Assembly (NCBI RefSeq): GCF_000019785.1
Contig: NC_010524.1
Coordinates: forward strand, 4,390,001-4,454,000
DNA length: 64,000 nucleotides
Origin: Leptothrix cholodnii SP-6
GTDB taxonomy: Bacteria > Pseudomonadota > Gammaproteobacteria > Burkholderiales > Burkholderiaceae_C
Direction: 5' to 3'
The stretch's first letter is position 1. Each line of letters begins with the position of its first letter. A program made the position numbers and the translations under genes. Positions 55,312 through 64,000 of this stretch are shown here, piece by piece. Under the pieces are notes generated by a model. It had not been told where the DNA came from. It saw only the letters and a list, made by a program, of their open reading frames with translations, and ran no database searches.

Positions 55312-56483
55312 TTCGCGCCCCGCGGCACGGCCGCCGGCACGATCGTGGGCACCGCGCCGACCACCTTGACGCTGTCGCCATCGGCCAGGAAGGCCGCGCC
55401 GGTCGCCACCACCTGGGCCTCGGCCGGCAGGCCGGCGACGGCGATGCGTTCACCCAGGCGCTGGCCGACCGTGACCTTGGTCTGGCTGACGCGGTGGTCG
55501 GCGCCCAGCCGCATCACGACATGGAAACCGTCGCGCAGCAGCACCGCCGCAGCCGGCAGCGTGAGCGCCTGCTGGCGCCCGAGCGCGAACTCGCCGCGCG
55601 CGTACATGCCCGCGCGCGCATCGCTGCCGGGCGAGAGGTCGACGTAGACCAGCGCGTTGCGGCTGCTCAGGTCGACGGTCGGGGCGATGCGGCGCAGCTT
55701 GCCGGCCACCCGCTGGCCGGCCGGCGTGCTCAGCTGCACCGCCATGCCCGGCTGCAACCGCGCCAGATCGGCCGAACCGACCTCGGCGCGCCACTCGAGG
55801 CGGCCCTGGCGGATCAGCCGGAACAGCTCCTGGCCGCTCTGCACGACGCTGCCGACGCTGGCCACGCGGGCCGAGATCACCCCGTCGTCGGGTGCGGTCA
55901 GTTCGGTCTTGCGCAGGCGCAGCTCGTCGACCTGTAACCGGGCACGGGCCGATTGCAGCCGGGCGGCGGCGGTCTGTTCGGCGGTCAGCACCTGGGCGGT
56001 CTGCTGCGCGCTGATGACGCCGCTGGGCGCGAGCGAGCGGGCCCGGTCGGCATTGCCACGCGCCTCGGCCAGCGTGGCCTCGGCTTCGGCCACGGCAGCG
56101 CGCGACTGCGCCAGCTCCGCCTTCACGCTGTCGCCGTCGAGCCGCGCCAGCACCTGGCCACGCCGCACGCGGTCGCCCACCTCCACCGCCACCTCGGTCA
56201 GCACCAGGCCGCCGATCTCGGCCCCCAGCACCGCCTCCTGCCAGGCCGCGACGTTGCCGTTGGCGACCAGCGTCTGCGGCCATTCGGCCGGCTGCGGCGT
56301 GACGGTGGTGACGGTCAGCGCCGGCCGCGTCGCCGCCTTGTCGGCCTGCGCGAGCAGCGCCTGCGGCAGCAGCAGGCCGGCCAGCAAGGCGGGCATGGCG
56401 GCCTGGCGGACGACCAGGCGAACAAGCCGGCCGGCAGCACGGGTCGGACAGGCCATCGACGGGGCGGAGCGGACGCTTTTCAT
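55308..56483 (-). CDS. RND efflux periplasmic adaptor subunit (MFP)
   Basis: A 391-residue membrane-fusion protein linking the pump to an outer-membrane channel. It has an N-terminal signal (MPALLAGLLLPQALLAQ part). The lipoyl/barrel-sandwich halves follow (VANGNVAAWQEAVLGAEIGG, VRRGQVLARLDGDSVKAELA). An alpha-hairpin is rich in Ala/Glu (about residues 125-190), then come beta-barrel and membrane-proximal domains. I chose the ATG at 56483; the further upstream frame is Arg-rich and unconvincing. It starts the two-gene pump operon. Confidence 0.92.
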   Translation of the reverse strand: MKSVRSAPSMACPTRAAGRLVRLVVRQAAMPALLAGLLLPQALLAQADKAATRPALTVTTVTPQPAEWPQTLVANGNVAAWQEAVLGAEIGGLVLTEVAVEVGDRVRRGQVLARLDGDSVKAELAQSRAAVAEAEATLAEARGNADRARSLAPSGVISAQQTAQVLTAEQTAAARLQSARARLQVDELRLRKTELTAPDDGVISARVASVGSVVQSGQELFRLIRQGRLEWRAEVGSADLARLQPGMAVQLSTPAGQRVAGKLRRIAPTVDLSSRNALVYVDLSPGSDARAGMYARGEFALGRQQALTLPAAAVLLRDGFHVVMRLGADHRVSQTKVTVGQRLGERIAVAGLPAEAQVVATGAAFLADGDSVKVVGAVPTIVPAAVPRGAK

Positions 56484-56625
56484 CGGCACGCAGTCTAGGC
56501 GCCGACGAGCCCGGATGCCGCGCGGACATGCCGGCGGCGCGGTCAACGTTGCATCGACGCCGCAGACCCGGAACAGGCTCTCGAGGAAACGCCGGGCCGT
56601 CGCCAGGCGGCGGCCGCGGGGGTGC

Positions 56626-57663
56626 TCAGAACAGCTCGACGTCGCTGCTGTCGCTGCTCTCGCTCAGCAGGCCCGCGGCCACCAGCTCGCGGTATGAGCA
56701 GACCTGGTTGCGGCCGTTTTCCTTGCCGTGGTAGACCGCCTTGTCGGCCCGGTCGAACGCGGCTTGCGGCGTGTCGCCGGGGCGCACGTCGCTGTAGCCG
56801 GTGCTGATGGTCACCCGCCCGGCGCGCGGGAAGACGAAGTTCTCGAGGTTCAGGCGCAGGCGCTCGAAGGCGGCGCCGGCAGCCTCGTCGTCGGGCGCCG
56901 TCAGCAGCACGACGAACTCCTCGCCGCCGAAGCGGTAGAGCCGGTCGTCGTAGCGGAAGGTGCTGCGCATGATGCGCGCCACCAGCACCAGCACCTCGTC
57001 GCCGATCAGGTGGCCGTAGTCATCGTTGACGCGCTTGAAGTGGTCGATGTCGATGACACCGAGAAAGTGATGGCGCAGGCCGGCGTGGCGGCGCGGATCG
57101 GCGTCGCTGGTGAACAGCCGCTCGGCCTCGAGCACGGTGGCCTTGAGGAAGGTCTCGTCGAAGCTCTTGCGGTTGAGCAGGCCGGTCAGCGTGTCGCGCT
57201 CGCTGTATTCGAGCAGGCTGAGGAAGTTGCGGTGGATCTTGAGCACGCTGCGCGCCAGGCGTTCGCCCTGCGCATCGAGCGGGGCATCGAGCCACAGCTC
57301 GACCACGCCCTCGACCTCGCGTTCGCTCGCCATCGGCACCAGCACCTGAACCCCGTCGGGCAGCGGCTCGGTGAGCATCTGCACCGAAGCGAAACAGCGC
57401 GCATGGGCCGGCATCGTCGCGAACGCGGGCGGCTCACCCTGGTCGCCCAGCTGCAATTCGGTGGCCGGCACCAGATCGCCCCGATCCTGCCGGCCGCAAT
57501 GCAGCCACTGCTGCGGCTGGCCGGGCTCGCCCAGCACGCGCCAGAGCAGGACCCGCCGCGTGCTCGGCAGCAGGTCGAGCAAGGCGGTGAGCAGCGAGGC
57601 GTCGACCAGTTCGCGATCACGCGAGCGGGTCAGCTCGACCATGTGCTCCAGTGCCGTGGACAC
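56626..57663 (-). CDS. Diguanylate cyclase with N-terminal sensor (GAF-like) domain
   Basis: Makes the second messenger c-di-GMP from two GTP. The 345-residue product has an N-terminal half (residues about 1-160) that looks like a small-molecule sensor fold without membrane spans. The GGDEF domain begins RDTLTGLLNRKSFDETFLKA and contains VIDIDHFKRVNDDYGHLIGD. The active site is LYRFGGEEFVVLL (GGEEF form, expected active). An intact inhibitory I-site, RYDD, lies five residues before it. It ends with an acidic serine tail. It lies 36 bp downstream of the PilL/ChpA kinase on the same strand. Confidence 0.93.
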   Translation of the reverse strand: MSTALEHMVELTRSRDRELVDASLLTALLDLLPSTRRVLLWRVLGEPGQPQQWLHCGRQDRGDLVPATELQLGDQGEPPAFATMPAHARCFASVQMLTEPLPDGVQVLVPMASEREVEGVVELWLDAPLDAQGERLARSVLKIHRNFLSLLEYSERDTLTGLLNRKSFDETFLKATVLEAERLFTSDADPRRHAGLRHHFLGVIDIDHFKRVNDDYGHLIGDEVLVLVARIMRSTFRYDDRLYRFGGEEFVVLLTAPDDEAAGAAFERLRLNLENFVFPRAGRVTISTGYSDVRPGDTPQAAFDRADKAVYHGKENGRNQVCSYRELVAAGLLSESSDSSDVELF

Positions 57664-57699
57664 GCCCGGAACTCCTCGATCGCCCGGCGATGCGGCCGC

Positions 57700-60600
57700 T
57701 CAGGCAACCGCGCGGCGCTGCGCGCCGGCGTGCTGGCGCAGCAGGCCCAGCAGTTCTTCCTCGCTGTAGGGCTTGCCGAGGTAGTGGTTGGCGCCCAGTT
57801 CGGTGGCGATGTCGCGGTGCTTCTTGGCGATGCGCGAGGTGATCATGATCACCGGCAGCGAGGCCAGTTCGGCGTCGCCGCGGATGTTGCGCAGCAGGTC
57901 GAAGCCGTCCATGCGCGGCATCTCGATGTCCGACAGCACGGCCACCGGCCGCTCGCCCGACAGCGCATCGAGCGCCTCCAGCCCGTCCTTGGCCAGCGCG
58001 ACGCGGTAGCCCTCGCGTTCGAGCAGGCGCTTGGTGACGCGCCGCACCGTCAGCGAATCGTCGACCACCAGCACCAGCGGCGCCGGGCGGATGGTCTCCT
58101 GGCCGGGTTGCGTCGGCGCATTCGCCGGCATCGCCGACGCCAGCTGCATCAGCCGCAGGGCCGATTCGCCGTAGACGCTGGCCAGCGCCACCGGGTTGTA
58201 GATCAGCGCCACCGCCCCCGACGCCAGCAGCGTCATGCCCGCCAGGCCCGGCAGGCGCGAGAGCTGCGGCCCGAGGTTCTTGACCACCACTTCGTGGCTG
58301 CCCTGGATCTCGTCGACATGCAGCGCCACCCGCTGCTGGGCCGAGCGCACGATCACCACCGGCAGCGTGCGGCCGGTCTCGACCCCGCGCCCGCTCGACT
58401 CGAGCAGCGCGCCGAGCCAGAAGAACGGCAGCTGCAGGCCGCCGTAGCTGTAGCGGCCCTGCTGGTAGGCCTGGTCGATCGCACCCGGCGCGGCACGCTG
58501 CACCAGCTCGACCAGGTTCGACGGCACCGCGATCGAGCGCGCGCCGGCGCGCAGGATCACCACCTGCGTGACCACCGTGGTCAGCGGCAGCACCAGCTTG
58601 AAGCGGGTGCCGCGGCCGGTCTGGCTGCGGGTCTCGATGCGTCCGCCCATCGCGTGCACGTCGGATCGCACCACGTCCATGCCGACACCGCGCCCGGCCA
58701 GCTCGGTGACGACCACCATGGTCGACAGCCCCGGCGCCAGGATCAGGTTGGCGAGCTCGTTTTCGGACAGCTCGGCACCGGACGTGATCAGGCCCATCGC
58801 GACAGCGCGTTCGCGGATGCGCGGCAGGTCGAGGCCGGCGCCGTCGTCGCGGATCTCGACGCTGACCTCGTTGCCCTCCTGCTCGAGCGACACCACGATG
58901 CTGCCGGTCGGGTCCTTGCCGGCGGCGACCCGCTGCTCGGGCGCCTCGATGCCGTGCGTCACGCAGTTGCGCAGCAGGTGCTCGAAGGCCGCGGTCATGC
59001 GGTCGAGCACGCCGCGGTCGACTTCGATCGAACCGCCGACGATGTCGAAGCGCACCTGCTTGCCGGTCTCCTTGGAGGCCTGGCGCACCACGCGGTAGAG
59101 CCGCTCGGACAGGCTCTCGAACTCGACCATGCGGGTGCGCAGCAGGTCGCCCTGCAGCTCGCGGGTCAGGCGCGCCTGCACCGCCAGCTCGTCCTCGGCC
59201 GCCTGCACGGTGCGCTGCATGGTGCTGCGCACGGTGGCGACGTCGTTGACCGACTCGGCCATCATGCGGGTCAGTTCCTGCAGCCGGGTGTAGCGGTCGA
59301 GTTCGAGCGGATCGAACTCCTGCGAGGCCGCACGCGCCGCCTTCAGGCGCGACTCGAGCTGGGTCTCGGCCTGCAGCGTGACGTCGCGCAGCTGCTGGTT
59401 CAGGCGTTCCAGGTTTTCGGTCAGGTCGGTCATCGAGGCGCGGATCGAGCCGACCTCGGCTTCGAGCCGCGAGCGCGTGATGCTGACCTCGCCGGCCAGG
59501 TTGACCAGCCGGTCGAGCAGCGCCGCACGCACCCGCACCGGCTGCACGCTGGTCGGCGCGCGGTCGGGCGTGTGCAGGGGCAGCTGCTCGGCATCGCCGA
59601 GAAAGCGCGACCAGTCGATCGGATCGGAGCCGTCGGCATCGGCCGACAGGGCCGAGAACGCCGACGCCAGGACCGCCGGCCGGGTGCTCGGCGGGCCGCC
59701 ATCGGCCATCTGGTCGATGTTGAAGCCGGTGTCGCTGCCACGCCCGGTGTCCAGCGGCGACAGGCCCGACAGCGACGCGAATTCGCTGCGGTGCTCCGAC
59801 AGCGGCACCGGCCGGGTGCCCCAGGCGCCCGACACCGACGGCGGCGTGAGCAGGCCCAGCATGCTGGCCGGCGCGGCGCCATGGGCGGCGCGCACGGCAT
59901 CGAACGCGGCGCTGAGCCCGTCGGCGCGGCGCTGCAGGTCGTCGAGATCGGCCGCCGCGACCGGGCCGTGCCCGATCAGGCGCTCGATCGCCGACTCGAA
60001 GCGGTGCGCCAGCTCGCCCAGCCGCATCGCGCCGGCCAGCCGGGCGCTGCCCTTGAACGTGTGCAGGGTGCGCATGCAGGCGGTCGCCGCACTCGGGTCG
60101 GCCGGGGCCCGCTGCCATTCGGCCACCTGGGCCGCCAGCTGCGGCAGCAGCTCCTGCGCCTCCTCGTCGAAGATCGGGAACAGCTCGGCGTCGACCTGAT
60201 CCTGCTGATCGATGTCGGCGTCGATCTCCTCGTGCAGCCCGTCCAGCGGCAGCGGCTTCGAGGGCACCGACCACGGCAGGTCGAGCGGCAGGTCGACCGC
60301 GGCCGGCATCGCGCCGTAGACGCGCTCGTCCGACGGCTGCGACAGCGCCTGCAGGTCGATGTCGGCCGACTCGGCCGCCAGCGGCCAGACCGTCATGTCG
60401 GCGTCGAGCAAGGTCGGTTGCAGCACAGGCTCGTCGGCTGGCAGCGCCGGCGCCAGGGCGTCGGCAGCCGCAGGCGCCTCGTCGATGCCGTCCGTGGCGA
60501 TGGCGTCCGACGCGGCGACTTGCGCAACCGGCTCGTCCAGCGTCAGATCGAGCACGTCGCCGGACTCGAACACCGGTTCGGGCGCGGCATCGAAGCCGGC

Positions 60601-63600
60601 CTCGCGCTCGCCGAGCTCCACCACCAGATCGGCGGGCGAGTCGGTGGGCAGCTCGAAGTCGAGGCTCATCACGTCGATCGCCTCGCCGGCGGCGATCAGT
60701 TCCTGCGTCGGCAGCGCATCGAAATCGCTGACGGCCCCGGAGGCGTCGAGGGTGGAGTCGCCACTCGACGTCTCGGGCGGACGCACCGGCAGGCGCTGCG
60801 CGGCAGCCTCCTGCCAGGCCTGCAGGCGCTCGTGCAGGCCGGGCGCCGGTGTCTGCAGGAAACCGGCCGCGAACTGGTGCAGCAGACGGCGGATCTCGTC
60901 GGCCACGCCGATGAACAGCTCGGCATCGGTCTCGTCACCGGCCCCGAGGTACTGGGCACGGCCGAGCGCGTGCTCGAGCTCGCGCGCCAGCTGCGACAGA
61001 TCGGCAAAACCGACCGTGGCCGAGCACCCGGCCAGCGAGTGGGCCAGCGCGCCGGCGGTCTCGCCGACCGGGCGATCGAGTTCGAGCGACCACAGCGCCA
61101 GCTCGTTGTTGAGCCGGCGCGACAGCTCGTCGGCCTCGTTGAGGAAGATGTTGAACAGCGGGATCTGCAGCCGCAGCGGACCGACCACCTTGATCTGCTC
61201 GTCGGCACGGCGCTCGTCGGGCGCGATCGGCAGCGGCGCGCTGGGGCGGAAATCCTCCAGCCGGAACACCGCGGCGCCGGTGCGGACCGGCGCGGGCGGC
61301 TCATCAGGCTCGTCGGATGCGACCGCATCGACCTGATCGACGATTTCCAGCGGCGCGTCGACAGGCTCCGGCGCAACGGGCGGCTCGACCCAAACGTCGT
61401 CCGGCGCGACCGGCACGTCCGGCGCATCAGGCGGCAACTCGGCCAGCACGTCGGCGGGCCTCTCGTCGAACGGTTCGACCGACAGCACCGCCGGCTCGTC
61501 GGCCGGCTGGCCGGTCTCCGACAGGTCGATGTCGGCGTGCGGCTCGCTCGGCGGCGCCTGCACGAACTCGGGCGCAGCGAAATAGGCGGCGGCCTGTTCG
61601 TCGCTGAGCACCGGGAGTTCGGGTTCGACCGCCACCTCGGGGATCTCGAGGGCATCGACCTCGGCCGGCACCGCGCCGAAATCGGCGACGGTGGCCACCT
61701 CGTCGAGCACCGGCAGATCGTGCGGCAGCAGCGCGGCGGCGTCGACCGCGTCGAACAGGGGCTGCGGCTCGATCACCTCGGTGAGCAGCGGCGCCTCGGT
61801 TTCGGTCGGCCAGACCGGCGCATCGGGCACGTCGGCCAGCGCATCGAGCGGCGCCACGACGGTGAATTCGGCGTCGAGCAGGGACGGCGGCTCGGCCGAC
61901 CAGCGGGTGTCGGCATCGGCCTGACCGTCGAGCTCGGCTTCGAGGGCGGCGGCGTCGGGCGCCTCGGTATCGGGCAGGTCGAAGTCGGGCGGGCCCGCAT
62001 CGGGCCGCTCGGCGTCCGCCACCTCGGCCGGCGGCAGGCCGATCTCGATCGGCTCGATCAGCGGCGGCTCGGCGACGGGCTCGAACGACTCCGGCGCGGG
62101 GGCGGTGGACGCCCAGACCACCTCGTCGGCGGTTTCGTGGGCGGGCAGCTGCGGCGGCTCGGGCAAGGGCGCGTCGACGTCGAAATCGAGCACCAGGTCG
62201 ACATCGACCGGCGCGGCGATCTCGGGCGCCAGCCGGAACATCGGTTCGCCCACCTCCGGCGACCCGATCGGCGGCAGACGCACGGGCTGGGTGGCCTGCA
62301 GGGTCTCGACCACCGGCGCACCGGTGTCGCCGAACGGCACCTCGAGGTCGATCAGGTCGGACAGCGGCCCGTAGTCGCTCTGCGGCGGCGACGACGGCGC
62401 CTCCTCGCCCGGCAGGTGCACGCGCATCAGCTCGCCGGCCAGGCGCAGGGTGTCGGCCGCGGCCATCACCGGGTCGGGGGTGAAACGGGCCTCGGTGCCA
62501 TGACCGATGGCCGAGATCCAGGCCGCGAAATACGCCAGCGCGTCGCCGGTGAAGGTGCGCAGGTCGGCGCTGGCGGGCGACTGCTCGGCCAGCGCGTGGT
62601 TGTAGAGCTGCTCGCAGGCCCAGGCCGCTTCGCCGAAGGCGGCGAAGCCCACCATGCGCGAGCTGCCCTTGAGGGTGTGGAAGGCGCGCCGCGTGGTGAT
62701 CATGGCCGACAGGTCGGACGGCGACACGTTCAGCTCGGCCAGCGCGGCCTGGGCGTCGGCCAGCACCTCGGCCGACTCTTCCAGGAAGACTCCCCGCATC
62801 TCGTGGTCGTCTTCGAGGCCGGTGGGCGCGAACGCCGGGGTGTCTTCCGGGCCGAGCTCCATCGGCCGCGAGATCATCGGCAGGCCGATCGGGTCGAGCC
62901 CCATCGGGCTGGTGGCGGTGGCGACGAAATCGTCCATCGCCTGGGCGACGTATTCGCGCGCGGCGCCTTCGGTGTCGCGGCCTGCCCCCGCTTCGGCGGC
63001 CTGCGACAGCGCGGCCTGCGCCGAGCTGAGGCTGGCGGCCAGCGCCGGCTGGTCGTTGACCGTGGCTTCCTGCGACAGCGACGCCAGTTCGGCCGACACC
63101 TGCGCCAGCGGCACCTCGTTGCGGCGCACCGCGTCGGCGATCGCCTGGGCGCGGTCGACCAGATCGGGCGCCATCGCGCTGCGCCCCATCACCGGCGCGA
63201 GCACGCCGTTGAGCATGTCGAAGCGGAACAGCTGCTTGGTCATCTGCGGCTGCACGCTCAGCATGTCGATCAGGAATCCGAGCGCGCCCAGGTTGCCGGC
63301 CAGGCGCTGGAAGCTCGCCAGGGTGGCCTGGCTGCGCGGGTCGGCATCGACGTGGAGCAGCTGCTCGACATCGCTGCGCATGCGCGCGACCGCCTGCATC
63401 GCCGGCGCGATGGCAAGCACCGAGAACACGCCGCGCATCGACGCCAGCTGATCGGGCACCGCCGCCAGCAGGCCGCTTTCGGACGGGCTGCGGAAGAACT
63501 GGTCGATCTGGCGCTCGACCTCGGACAGCGAGGCGCGCAGTTCCTGCACCACGCTGCCCATGGTCTGGCGGTCGGAGACACGGCGGTAGAGTTCTTCCAT

Positions 63601-64000
63601 CCAGGGTTCGAGCGGTTCGGCCGCGGCGCCCGCCGTGACCCGCTCGATGCGCTGGGCCAGGCGTTCGGCCCGCTCGGCCTGATCGGGGTGATCGAATTCA
63701 CCTTCGTCGAGCGCGGCTTCCAGGTACAGCAGGCTGGTGGCGACTTCCATCGCCAGCTGCGGCGCCGGTGGACGGGCCTGGCGCGCGGTGACATCGGCCG
63801 CCGCCGCCAGCGCGTCGGCCAGCCGGCCGCCACCGGCGTAGAGCTTGCGCATCGAGTCGCCGACCAGGCCGAAGGTCTCGCCCAGGTTGGCCAGCCGCTG
63901 CGGCTCGGTGCCGGCCACGCCGTTCCAGGATTCCTTGGCGGACACGACGCGCTTGCGGGCCTGCTGGATCAGCGACGGATCGTGGCGGCCGAAGCGCGGC
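57700..64000 (-). CDS. PilL/ChpA-type hybrid chemotaxis histidine kinase (N terminus beyond window)
   Basis: A giant CheA-like kinase of type IV pilus (twitching) control. About 2100 residues are visible and the frame stays open to the right edge, so its start is outside; the GTG near 63945 is probably internal. Residues counted from there: Hpt-like His at about 423 (AFHTLKGSSRMVGF), 969 (AHSLAGCSATVGF) and 1295 (LHTFKGSARLAGA). A long acidic Pro/Ala/Glu/Asp-rich linker spans about 545-875. Dimerisation is near 1440-1600, ATPase near 1610-1790 (LLRNCVTHGIEAPEQRVAAG, LAGRGVGMDVVRSDVHAMGG). A CheW domain follows, then a C-terminal receiver with Asp about 2006 (VLSDIEMPRMDGF). The diguanylate cyclase follows downstream. 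Confidence 0.93.
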   Translation of the reverse strand, partial: PRFGRHDPSLIQQARKRVVSAKESWNGVAGTEPQRLANLGETFGLVGDSMRKLYAGGGRLADALAAAADVTARQARPPAPQLAMEVATSLLYLEAALDEGEFDHPDQAERAERLAQRIERVTAGAAAEPLEPWMEELYRRVSDRQTMGSVVQELRASLSEVERQIDQFFRSPSESGLLAAVPDQLASMRGVFSVLAIAPAMQAVARMRSDVEQLLHVDADPRSQATLASFQRLAGNLGALGFLIDMLSVQPQMTKQLFRFDMLNGVLAPVMGRSAMAPDLVDRAQAIADAVRRNEVPLAQVSAELASLSQEATVNDQPALAASLSSAQAALSQAAEAGAGRDTEGAAREYVAQAMDDFVATATSPMGLDPIGLPMISRPMELGPEDTPAFAPTGLEDDHEMRGVFLEESAEVLADAQAALAELNVSPSDLSAMITTRRAFHTLKGSSRMVGFAAFGEAAWACEQLYNHALAEQSPASADLRTFTGDALAYFAAWISAIGHGTEARFTPDPVMAAADTLRLAGELMRVHLPGEEAPSSPPQSDYGPLSDLIDLEVPFGDTGAPVVETLQATQPVRLPPIGSPEVGEPMFRLAPEIAAPVDVDLVLDFDVDAPLPEPPQLPAHETADEVVWASTAPAPESFEPVAEPPLIEPIEIGLPPAEVADAERPDAGPPDFDLPDTEAPDAAALEAELDGQADADTRWSAEPPSLLDAEFTVVAPLDALADVPDAPVWPTETEAPLLTEVIEPQPLFDAVDAAALLPHDLPVLDEVATVADFGAVPAEVDALEIPEVAVEPELPVLSDEQAAAYFAAPEFVQAPPSEPHADIDLSETGQPADEPAVLSVEPFDERPADVLAELPPDAPDVPVAPDDVWVEPPVAPEPVDAPLEIVDQVDAVASDEPDEPPAPVRTGAAVFRLEDFRPSAPLPIAPDERRADEQIKVVGPLRLQIPLFNIFLNEADELSRRLNNELALWSLELDRPVGETAGALAHSLAGCSATVGFADLSQLARELEHALGRAQYLGAGDETDAELFIGVADEIRRLLHQFAAGFLQTPAPGLHERLQAWQEAAAQRLPVRPPETSSGDSTLDASGAVSDFDALPTQELIAAGEAIDVMSLDFELPTDSPADLVVELGEREAGFDAAPEPVFESGDVLDLTLDEPVAQVAASDAIATDGIDEAPAAADALAPALPADEPVLQPTLLDADMTVWPLAAESADIDLQALSQPSDERVYGAMPAAVDLPLDLPWSVPSKPLPLDGLHEEIDADIDQQDQVDAELFPIFDEEAQELLPQLAAQVAEWQRAPADPSAATACMRTLHTFKGSARLAGAMRLGELAHRFESAIERLIGHGPVAAADLDDLQRRADGLSAAFDAVRAAHGAAPASMLGLLTPPSVSGAWGTRPVPLSEHRSEFASLSGLSPLDTGRGSDTGFNIDQMADGGPPSTRPAVLASAFSALSADADGSDPIDWSRFLGDAEQLPLHTPDRAPTSVQPVRVRAALLDRLVNLAGEVSITRSRLEAEVGSIRASMTDLTENLERLNQQLRDVTLQAETQLESRLKAARAASQEFDPLELDRYTRLQELTRMMAESVNDVATVRSTMQRTVQAAEDELAVQARLTRELQGDLLRTRMVEFESLSERLYRVVRQASKETGKQVRFDIVGGSIEVDRGVLDRMTAAFEHLLRNCVTHGIEAPEQRVAAGKDPTGSIVVSLEQEGNEVSVEIRDDGAGLDLPRIRERAVAMGLITSGAELSENELANLILAPGLSTMVVVTELAGRGVGMDVVRSDVHAMGGRIETRSQTGRGTRFKLVLPLTTVVTQVVILRAGARSIAVPSNLVELVQRAAPGAIDQAYQQGRYSYGGLQLPFFWLGALLESSGRGVETGRTLPVVIVRSAQQRVALHVDEIQGSHEVVVKNLGPQLSRLPGLAGMTLLASGAVALIYNPVALASVYGESALRLMQLASAMPANAPTQPGQETIRPAPLVLVVDDSLTVRRVTKRLLEREGYRVALAKDGLEALDALSGERPVAVLSDIEMPRMDGFDLLRNIRGDAELASLPVIMITSRIAKKHRDIATELGANHYLGKPYSEEELLGLLRQHAGAQRRAVA

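Noticed and set aside
61300..62350. Repetitive acidic segment in the PilL/ChpA gene as a possible tandem repeat or insertion
   Set aside because: The segment is low-complexity Pro/Ala/Glu/Asp sequence without a fixed repeat unit and stays in frame, so it is a linker.

Overview
The window is high-GC bacterial chromosome (estimated by eye at 65-70% GC) carrying almost only core genes. The gene content points to a betaproteobacterium of the order Burkholderiales, in the Leptothrix/Rubrivivax/Sphaerotilus neighbourhood. The clues are a DUF1840 protein, two infA copies, the pyrR-pyrB-pyrC' arrangement, a very large PilL/ChpA-type chemotaxis kinase, a proteobacterial-type GshA and a typical Burkholderiales intergenic repeat. 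The genus is an inference from protein style; no database search was run. I see no tRNA, rRNA, CRISPR array, transposase or phage gene, and no gap between genes exceeds 300 bp.

Layout: 1-1.5 kb holds the tail of a probable indolepyruvate ferredoxin oxidoreductase, a second infA with a poly-glycine tail, a small TTG-start ORF and a small lipoprotein. 1.5-8.5 kb holds gshB and an AmgK-like sugar kinase on the minus strand, divergent from lptD-surA-rsmA (outer-membrane biogenesis and 16S rRNA dimethylation). 8.7-9.7 kb is a slightly AT-richer patch with a secreted guanyl-specific ribonuclease and its barstar inhibitor. 9.9-15.3 kb has maeB (malic enzyme) divergent from a DctS/DctR-like two-component pair. 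15.4-17.4 kb is thiL-pgpA-pncC. 17.5-26.9 kb is the spc and alpha ribosomal operons (rplN to rplQ, with secY, infA, rpmJ and rpoA), driven by a good sigma70 promoter just upstream of rplN; the S10 operon and rpsQ are not adjacent.

27-30.5 kb has gshA and the glnK-amtB nitrogen operon, preceded by a convincing sigma54 promoter and an NtrC site. 30.5-35 kb has comM, rsmE and pckG. A strong intrinsic terminator lies inside the pckG leader, 18 nt before the start codon, and is the best candidate here for an undescribed regulatory element. 35-40 kb has a small protein divergent from a LysR regulator, a prolyl oligopeptidase, ybeY and phoH. 40-43 kb has a 7TMR-type sensor kinase with a NarL-type regulator. 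43-46 kb has ruvAB, a histidine phosphatase and DUF1840. 46-50.7 kb is a tightly overlapped minus-strand run yqgE-ruvX-pyrR-pyrB-pyrC'-plsC. 50.7-56.5 kb has a photolyase convergent with an RND efflux pair. 56.6-64 kb has a diguanylate cyclase and a giant PilL/ChpA hybrid kinase that runs off the right edge.

The functional themes are translation, envelope assembly, glutathione synthesis (gshA and gshB, 25 kb apart), C4-dicarboxylate and gluconeogenic carbon flow (maeB, pckG), nitrogen control, pyrimidine synthesis, and twitching or surface behaviour linked to c-di-GMP.
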